The translations under genes and the position numbers were made by a program. 38,425 bases of DNA. Source: a virus. The notes under the pieces are model-generated. The model worked only from the letters and a program-made list of their open reading frames with translations, did not search any database and was not told the origin of the DNA. The stretch is taken from positions 1 through 38,425 of IMG/VR virus record IMGVR_UViG_3300024264_000082; one strand, given 5' to 3'. Every line of letters begins with the position of its first letter. Positions within the stretch are counted from its first letter, which is position 1. Positions 33,393-38,425 of the stretch are shown here, piece after piece.

Positions 33393-35474
33393 ATGAATAA
33401 TAATAACGATTTATTGATCGTCGAGATGTCGTCATCTGCATTGAGTGTTACTCCATCGGATAATAAAGACTACATTCTGGAAGGTGTTTTTGGTCAAATT
33501 GATCAAAAAAATAAAAACAACCGTATTTACACAGAATCCGAATATGTTCCTCAAATAGAAGCATTGCAACAAAAAATCGGAGCTAGTAAATTACTGGGTG
33601 AATTAGATCACCCTGCACAATTTGATATTTCTTTAAAGAATGTATCTCACATTATTGAAGAATTAACTTATGACAAAGATTCTAAAGAAGTCAGAGGACG
33701 TATTAAATTATTAGATACAGATGCTGGTCGTCAAGCTAAAGCCTTAGTAGACGCTGGTGTACCTTTACAGATTTCATCTAGAGCTGCAGGTGCAGTTGAA
33801 TCTAATGGACAAGTAAAAATTAAGCAATTGTTTACATACGATTTAGTAGCTGACCCTGGTTTTGAAAACGCAGAGTTAAAGAGAGTTAATGAATCTTATG
33901 GTTTTTCAAACGACACAGGACTTTATATATATGAAGTTGGTCAAGCTAATTTAACTGAAAATATTGAAAATAAAACTACAAACACACAAATAAAAGAAAA
34001 TAAAAACATGGCAGAATTTGTAAAATCTGAGGATTTCAATAAGTACTCTGAGTATTTAGCGAATGAGATCAAGACACTAAAAGAGTCTATTGAAGCTAAA
34101 GACGAAGCAGCTTCAAGCGAAAACACAGTAGAAAATCTAACACAACACAATAACCACATTGTAGAATCAGTTAATGATTTAACAGAATATGTTGGGTATA
34201 TTGCTGAACAATTAGATGGTTCTATTCAGTATGCTGAACACATAGCTGAAAAAACAGATCAATCTATTTCTTATTCAGAAAGTATTGCTGAAAAACTAGA
34301 TCAAGGTATTTCTTATACTGAGCATTTAGCAGAATCAGTATCTAAAGTTAAAGATTTCGCTAATTATTTAGCAGAAGCACATAACGAAGGTGCTGAATCA
34401 AACAACACTTTATTAGAATACGTTGAATACTTAAAAGAAAACTTACAATCTGTCTCTGAATACGCAGAATACATTGCTGAATCTTTAAACGAAACTGTTG
34501 AAGAAGTTGAAGTTAATGTTGAAGCAGAAGAAGATAAAGAAGAAGATGTAGAAGCAGCTGATAACGTTGAAGGTGAAGAAGTTGCAAAAGAAGCAGGCGA
34601 AGATAACGAAGAAGTTACTGAAGAAGAAGATCCTGCAAAAGATAAAGACGAAGCTGAAGACACAGACGAAATAGAAAACATCGGTGATAATTCAGAAGAA
34701 GGTGCAGTTGCTGCAGATAGCGATGAAGCTGGAAAAGAAGTTGAAGAAATTGAAGACGAAGAAGTTGAAGCTGGAGATAATTCAGAAGAAGGCGACGTTG
34801 GAGGTGAAGAAGTTGCTAAAGAAGGTGACGAAGACGCTGACGATGCTGTAACATCAGATTCTGAAATCGAAGATGAAACTGAAGAAGCTGATGCTGGTGA
34901 AGGTGAAGAAGAAGCTGAAGGTGAAGATGGAGCACATGATCCATTAGAAGCTTATAAAGCAGATATCTCTTCTAAATTAGACGCACTAGTAGAAAATGCA
35001 ACTAAAAAAGAAAATGAAAATCCTTCATTCTTTAAAGTAGTATCATCTGCAACTAGAAATAAATATAACGAATTATCAGAATCTGCTAAAACAGATGTTA
35101 GAGGAATCGTTTCTAAAAGAGGATTTATGACAGAATCAGAAATTATGTCAGTAATGAATGAAGCACAACTTATTGTTGAAAGTGCAGGAGCACAACCTAC
35201 ATTCATTGCTCTTATGCCTTCTGAATATAAAGAAGCATGGACTAATCTATCTGAATCTAAACAAGATAATATCATCGCACAATCTAAATACCACACATTG
35301 AACACAGAATATCAAGTTGCTAATTTCTGGCAAACTAGAGACTTAAGAGACACTAAAGTGGAATTAGAAAAAGTTGCAATGGTAACTGAAGCTAAGAAAG
35401 AAGAAACTAAACCAACATTAGGATATGATGTATCAGGTATGGCAGATGCTTTCAAAAAAAGGTTCAATAAGTAA
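33393..35474 (+). CDS. 21: Prohead protease-scaffold fusion (gp21 + gp22)
   Basis: This is a single 693-codon frame. Residues 1-~165 are a gp21-type prohead serine protease: His73 in GELDHPAQF, Ser128/129 in QISSRAAGA, Asp154 in LVADPGF. Residues ~185-205 are low-complexity (NIENKTTNTQIKENKN). From 206 follows a gp22-like scaffold with coiled-coil repeats, a long acidic stretch, and a helical C-terminus. In T4 these are two genes (212 and 269 residues). Here no stop separates them. NLTE at ~190 fits an LxE self-cleavage site in the linker. An internal start at 34008 may also yield free scaffold. The protease matures the head proteins, including the targeting-peptide proteins of this window. 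Confidence 0.8.
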   Translation: MNNNNDLLIVEMSSSALSVTPSDNKDYILEGVFGQIDQKNKNNRIYTESEYVPQIEALQQKIGASKLLGELDHPAQFDISLKNVSHIIEELTYDKDSKEVRGRIKLLDTDAGRQAKALVDAGVPLQISSRAAGAVESNGQVKIKQLFTYDLVADPGFENAELKRVNESYGFSNDTGLYIYEVGQANLTENIENKTTNTQIKENKNMAEFVKSEDFNKYSEYLANEIKTLKESIEAKDEAASSENTVENLTQHNNHIVESVNDLTEYVGYIAEQLDGSIQYAEHIAEKTDQSISYSESIAEKLDQGISYTEHLAESVSKVKDFANYLAEAHNEGAESNNTLLEYVEYLKENLQSVSEYAEYIAESLNETVEEVEVNVEAEEDKEEDVEAADNVEGEEVAKEAGEDNEEVTEEEDPAKDKDEAEDTDEIENIGDNSEEGAVAADSDEAGKEVEEIEDEEVEAGDNSEEGDVGGEEVAKEGDEDADDAVTSDSEIEDETEEADAGEGEEEAEGEDGAHDPLEAYKADISSKLDALVENATKKENENPSFFKVVSSATRNKYNELSESAKTDVRGIVSKRGFMTESEIMSVMNEAQLIVESAGAQPTFIALMPSEYKEAWTNLSESKQDNIIAQSKYHTLNTEYQVANFWQTRDLRDTKVELEKVAMVTEAKKEETKPTLGYDVSGMADAFKKRFNK
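34008..35474 (+). CDS. 22: Scaffold gp22-like, nested in-frame product
   Basis: The in-frame ATG at 34008 follows an A-rich stretch (aaaagaaaataaaaac), the usual start context in this genome, and would give 488 residues beginning MAEFVKSEDFNKYSEYLANE. Residues ~55-170 hold repeated YxExIAExLDQxISY-type units about 14-16 residues apart. A Glu/Asp/Val-rich region follows for about 135 residues, then a folded C-terminus (SFFKVVSSATRNKYNELSES onwards). Scaffolds shape the prohead and are then removed by the protease. Whether this nested product is made is inferred from the start context only. Confidence 0.5.
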   Translation: MAEFVKSEDFNKYSEYLANEIKTLKESIEAKDEAASSENTVENLTQHNNHIVESVNDLTEYVGYIAEQLDGSIQYAEHIAEKTDQSISYSESIAEKLDQGISYTEHLAESVSKVKDFANYLAEAHNEGAESNNTLLEYVEYLKENLQSVSEYAEYIAESLNETVEEVEVNVEAEEDKEEDVEAADNVEGEEVAKEAGEDNEEVTEEEDPAKDKDEAEDTDEIENIGDNSEEGAVAADSDEAGKEVEEIEDEEVEAGDNSEEGDVGGEEVAKEGDEDADDAVTSDSEIEDETEEADAGEGEEEAEGEDGAHDPLEAYKADISSKLDALVENATKKENENPSFFKVVSSATRNKYNELSESAKTDVRGIVSKRGFMTESEIMSVMNEAQLIVESAGAQPTFIALMPSEYKEAWTNLSESKQDNIIAQSKYHTLNTEYQVANFWQTRDLRDTKVELEKVAMVTEAKKEETKPTLGYDVSGMADAFKKRFNK

Positions 35475-35484
35475 AAAATTAACA

Positions 35485-35495
35485 GATATATAAAT
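35485..35495 (+). promoter_or_regulatory. putative late promoter of the major capsid gene
   Basis: GATATATAAAT lies 102 bases before the gp23 ATG, leaving the longest leader of all sites with this motif. Confidence 0.6.
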
Positions 35496-35498
35496 TAA

Positions 35499-35542
35499 TC
35501 GACGATAAGGGTGACAGAAGCAGAAAACCCATTGAATGTCGA
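35499..35542 (+). promoter_or_regulatory. structured leader of the capsid message
   Basis: Nested repeats TCGAC (35499-35503) / GTCGA (35538-35542) enclose GGGT (35509-35512) / ACCC (35527-35530), followed by GTTTTT. The short T-run would allow weak attenuation. More likely it stabilises the abundant capsid mRNA. Confidence 0.4.
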
Positions 35543-35586
35543 GTTTTTAACTAAACAACAATAAACAAAAAAAACGATCATTAAAA

Positions 35587-36963
35587 ATGGCAAATTTATT
35601 AAACGAAGCTGAGATCAAGAATACATGGGCACCGATTATCTCGGAAGCTACAGGTATCAACGAATCTAGCAAATTAGCGTGGATGTCGACTTACTGTCAC
35701 AACCACAAACTTTATGAAGACGCGAACATCATGTCTTTATCTAACAACCCTGGCCCAATGAACTTAACAGGTATGGGTGCAGTATCTTTTCCTGCTGGCG
35801 CTCCTGCAAACGGTGCAGCTGGTGCAGCTCAAGGTTCTGGTGACAAAGCTCCAACATTATTGCCTTTGGCAATGCAAGTTGCTGCTCAAACTATCGGTTT
35901 AGACTTAGTACCAGTAGTACCAATGGCTGGACCAATGGGATTATTGTCTTACTTAGACTTTACTTATGAAGGTGGTACTGTTGCATTAGGTGCAACTGCT
36001 CCAACTTACATCAAATCAGCTTTAGCTAAAGCTGGTAATGACGAATTAGTAGGTACTTCAAGAATTGATGGTAAAAACATCATCAAGATTGTTGATCAGC
36101 CTGCTGCTGGTGAAACAATTGCTGACACATATGCTGACGCTGCATTAGTTGCTGCATTAGAAGACCACATTGCTGGATTCTCTGGTGCTGACGCTAACGG
36201 TAAGCCAATGTCAAGAGAAGTTGGTGAAAGAACTGCTGATAAAGTAATGGGTCTTTCTTTATTCTCTAAAAGTGTTGCTGCTGAAACTTTCCAAGTTGCT
36301 GCTGCAGTTACAAGAGAACAAGTACAAGATTTAAAACAATTCGGTGTAGATGCTGTTGCTCAAGTTGAGTCAGTATTAACTAACGAATTAACTCAATCTA
36401 TCAACAACCACATCTTAACTAAGATGAGAGCTATCGCTGAAGGAGGAATTTCTGAAGTTGCTTTAGATTACACTCAAGGTGGAAACACTTACGGTGATGT
36501 TAACAGAAGAATCCTTACTCACGTATTGGCTGCTGCTAACTTAATCGCTAACAGAGGTAGAAGAGGTGCTGGTAACTTCGCTGTAGTTGATGCTAAATTA
36601 GCTTCAGCTTTACAAGGTGTTGCTGGTTTCGTACCAAACCCAATGGCTAACACATTTAATCAAGTTGCAGGTGCAATCTACCCAGTAGGTTCTGTAGCTG
36701 GAATTAATGTTTACACTGATCCAAACTTATCGTTTGACGGTGATGCTGCTGGAAAGCACGAAATTCTAGTAGGTAGAAAAGGTGACGGTAACGGTGCTGG
36801 ATTAGTATTCATGCCTTACTTAATGGCTGAATCAGTTCAAATGATCGCTGAAGGAACTATGGCTCCTAAAGTAGCGGTTAAATCTAGATACGCTCTAGTT
36901 GAAGCTGGTTTCCACCCAGAAACTGCATACCAAAAATTCAAAGTATCTGGATTAAAACTATAA
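35587..36963 (+). CDS. 23: Major capsid protein, gp23-like
   Basis: This 458-residue protein (T4 gp23 is 521) has the gp23 pattern: an N-terminal ~65-residue region (MANLLNEAEIKNTWAPIISE...) to be cut off by gp21, then QVAAQTIGLDLVPVVPMAGP. Segments REQVQDLKQFGVDAVAQVES, LAAANLIANRGRRGAGNFAV and YKVYTDP-like INVYTDPNL follow. It forms the hexamers of the head shell. Codons differ from most of the window: many GCT, GGT, TCT and AAC, and higher GC, as expected for a very highly expressed gene. A UUCG-loop terminator ends it. Confidence 0.92.
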   Translation: MANLLNEAEIKNTWAPIISEATGINESSKLAWMSTYCHNHKLYEDANIMSLSNNPGPMNLTGMGAVSFPAGAPANGAAGAAQGSGDKAPTLLPLAMQVAAQTIGLDLVPVVPMAGPMGLLSYLDFTYEGGTVALGATAPTYIKSALAKAGNDELVGTSRIDGKNIIKIVDQPAAGETIADTYADAALVAALEDHIAGFSGADANGKPMSREVGERTADKVMGLSLFSKSVAAETFQVAAAVTREQVQDLKQFGVDAVAQVESVLTNELTQSINNHILTKMRAIAEGGISEVALDYTQGGNTYGDVNRRILTHVLAAANLIANRGRRGAGNFAVVDAKLASALQGVAGFVPNPMANTFNQVAGAIYPVGSVAGINVYTDPNLSFDGDAAGKHEILVGRKGDGNGAGLVFMPYLMAESVQMIAEGTMAPKVAVKSRYALVEAGFHPETAYQKFKVSGLKL

Positions 36964-36990
36964 TCTAAACACTTAGAATAATTGATATAA

Positions 36991-37016
36991 AAGGCTGCCT
37001 TCGGGCGGCCTTTTTT
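36991..37016 (+). terminator. Rho-independent terminator with TTCG loop
   Basis: AAGGCTGCC-TTCG-GGCGGCCTT (one G-U pair) is followed by six T. It lies 27 bases after the capsid stop. Confidence 0.93.
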
Positions 37017-37045
37017 ATTTCTAGAAATATTTAAAATATTGAGAG

Positions 37046-37055
37046 GATATATAAT
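37046..37055 (+). promoter_or_regulatory. putative late promoter GATATATAAT
   Basis: Exact motif after the capsid terminator, 45 bases before the ATG at 37091. Confidence 0.55.
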
Positions 37056-37090
37056 ATATTAACAAGGTAATTTAAAACAAAATAATAATT

Positions 37091-38425
37091 ATGAAACTTA
37101 AATCAAAATTAAAACTTTACGAAGAGTTCGTAAATGAATCAACTAAAGAAACTACAACAACGACAGACTCTGTTGCTATAGATCAGGTTAGTGTTGATGC
37201 AGCTGCAGATTCTGCAGAAGCGGTTAGAACTGAAGTTATTAGAGACGTAGATACTATTCTTAATAATCTAGCTGAATTATCAGATAGAATTGGAGAATCA
37301 GAATCTATTACTTTAGAAATGGATGAATTATTCGAAGAATTATTCGAACTAACTAATGTTACAGAACTTAACGAAGGTATATTAGATTTTATTAAATCTC
37401 CTATTAAGTTCATGAAAATTAAGAAAAATCTTAAATCATATCAAAAAGCCTTAGTACAAAAAGCAATTAACGATGTTGATTTCGCTAAGAAGAAACAGGC
37501 AGGTGATGCTGGTGAAAAGGGTAAAGACGATAAAAGAATAGAAACTTTGACGCAAGCTAATCAAGCTAAAAACAAAGCATTAGATGATCAATTATCTGCT
37601 ATCGGAGAGAGAATGACTGAATTGTCAAGTGGAGATGAAGGTTTAGGTAAAGTAGTTTCTATAGGAAAAACTAAATCTAAATTAGCCGCGGCTAAAATAG
37701 TAATGAAAGCAACTTCAGGTGAAGAAGCAAAACAACTTAAATTAGAAATTGATACTTTAGCAGATAGAATTGCAGATGATGAAAAATCTCTTAAAGATTA
37801 CGCTAAAAAAGCTGGTCCAGCTGATCATGCAGATTCTGATGATCAATCAGGTGATAATGATAATACGACTAGTCAAGATCAAATGGACGGTGTAGGTGGT
37901 GAAGGTAAACCAAAAACTACACCTAAGGCGACACCTAAGGCGACTTCAAAACCAGAACCAACACCTAAGGCGACTTCAAAACCAGAACCAACACCGGAGG
38001 AGACTTCAAAACCAGAACCTACTCCAAAACCAGAAACTGAAACTGAAGACACTGAAACTAAGGACACTGAAAAATTAGATGCAGCTGTAACTAAAGCTAA
38101 AGAAGCTAAAGATAAATTATCAGCAGACGCTAGTCCAAAAGATAAAGCTACTGCGGATATAGCAGTGTTTACAGCAGAAATTGCTGCAGCTAAAGCTAAA
38201 GGTGAAGATACTAAAGATCTTGAAGGAAAATTGGAAGCTGCTAAAAATACTGCAGCGTTACAAGTTCAAAAAATAGGTGGAGTAAAGGAAGAAGGTATGG
38301 AAATAGATTTATCATTTGACGCAGCACTTGTTGAGGCATCATTAAATGGTTTAATGGCATATGATGCAGGAGAAGATGAATATGAATATTTAAAGCAACA
38401 AGCTAAAAAATTAGGCGTTAATGTA
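37091..38425 (+). CDS. Large putative internal head protein with targeting peptide (3' truncated)
   Basis: This is an open frame of 445 codons running off the right edge. Residues 1-17 (MKLKSKLKLYEEFVNES) are a longer form of the targeting-like peptide. An acidic helical stretch follows to ~95, then NEGILDFIKSPIKFMKIKKN, a basic segment, and coiled-coil-like helices (150-240). A Pro/Thr/Lys/Glu repeat linker (about 276-320) and an Ala/Lys-rich helical region (about 325-400) come next, then an acidic DAGEDEYEYLKQQ. It has its own late promoter directly after the capsid terminator. No enzyme motif is seen in the visible part. It may be a core or packaged protein. Confidence 0.7.
   Translation, partial: MKLKSKLKLYEEFVNESTKETTTTTDSVAIDQVSVDAAADSAEAVRTEVIRDVDTILNNLAELSDRIGESESITLEMDELFEELFELTNVTELNEGILDFIKSPIKFMKIKKNLKSYQKALVQKAINDVDFAKKKQAGDAGEKGKDDKRIETLTQANQAKNKALDDQLSAIGERMTELSSGDEGLGKVVSIGKTKSKLAAAKIVMKATSGEEAKQLKLEIDTLADRIADDEKSLKDYAKKAGPADHADSDDQSGDNDNTTSQDQMDGVGGEGKPKTTPKATPKATSKPEPTPKATSKPEPTPEETSKPEPTPKPETETEDTETKDTEKLDAAVTKAKEAKDKLSADASPKDKATADIAVFTAEIAAAKAKGEDTKDLEGKLEAAKNTAALQVQKIGGVKEEGMEIDLSFDAALVEASLNGLMAYDAGEDEYEYLKQQAKKLGVNV
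37919..38020 (+). repeat. 30-bp tandem repeats coding TPKATSKPEP
   Basis: Three consecutive 30-base units at 37931-37960, 37961-37990 and 37991-38020 follow a partial unit at 37919. The first two are identical; the third has a few changes (GGAGGAG for AAGGCG, final T). The reading frame is kept, giving a flexible Pro/Thr/Lys/Glu linker that can gain or lose 10 residues per unit. Confidence 0.9.

Noticed and set aside
34364-34681. Minus-strand frame rich in Ser within the scaffold region
   Set aside because: It mirrors the GAA/GAT-rich acidic repeat of the scaffold on the other strand; Ser/Thr-rich composition is the expected shadow.
37931-38020. CRISPR array
   Set aside because: The units are directly adjacent with no spacers and keep an open reading frame.
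37879-38078. Opposite-strand and alternative-frame open frames over the repeat linker
   Set aside because: They are low-complexity shadows of the 30-base repeats. The frame from 37091 carries the targeting peptide and the normal codon pattern.

Overview
The window is part of the genome of a tailed virus of the T4-like type (myovirus morphology inferred). The basis is a near-complete set of T4 core homologues, recognised from motifs: split gp43 polymerase, gp45 clamp, UvsX, gp41 helicase, gp47/gp46, gp33-like and gp55-like late transcription factors, gp15, gp4, gp20 portal, a 67/68-type core protein, gp21/gp22 and gp23. Every supported gene lies on the + strand. The DNA is AT-rich, and starts usually lack a GGAGG-type ribosome binding site and follow A-rich leaders. 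That fits a Bacteroidota host, but this is inference and not proof.

Layout. (1) 1-7829 is an accessory head-protein region. It has a run of mostly unrelated proteins that begin with the same short peptide, M-K-x-h-K-h-F-E-x-F-h-N-E, which looks like a T4 capsid targeting sequence. One of them is an RNA/DNA-ligase-superfamily enzyme, and it is followed by a ligase-like/NMN-adenylyltransferase fusion. (2) 7856-13716, after a terminator, holds small genes, an SGNH-like protein, two diverged tandem paralogues that resemble amino acid:DNA transferases, a LOG-family protein and a PLP enzyme. This is a candidate DNA base hypermodification cluster. (3) 13720-27433 is the nucleotide metabolism and replication block. 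It contains dUTPase, the N-terminal half of DNA polymerase, ribonucleotide reductase (nrdB, nrdA), the sliding clamp, the C-terminal half of DNA polymerase, UvsX, a 2OG-Fe(II) oxygenase, DnaB-like helicase, a gp33-like protein and gp47/gp46. (4) 27434-38425 is the late structural block, in the T4 order portal, core protein, protease, scaffold, capsid. It ends in an unfinished large protein that also carries the targeting peptide.

How it fits together. The motif GATATATAWW stands ahead of most structural genes and ahead of nrdB. It resembles the T4 late promoter TATAAATA. The factors that read such promoters in T4 (gp55, gp33, gp45) all have candidates here. A second promoter class, an inverted repeat followed by a TATAAT-like box, precedes metabolic and replication genes. 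Near-identical copies of it stand ahead of the operons that carry the two polymerase halves.

Most notable are: the shared capsid-targeting peptide on about eight proteins including an enzyme; the polymerase split between motifs A and B with nrdBA and the clamp in between; the in-frame protease-scaffold fusion with a probable internal start; and the putative DNA modification cluster. No tRNA, CRISPR, integrase or transposase was seen.
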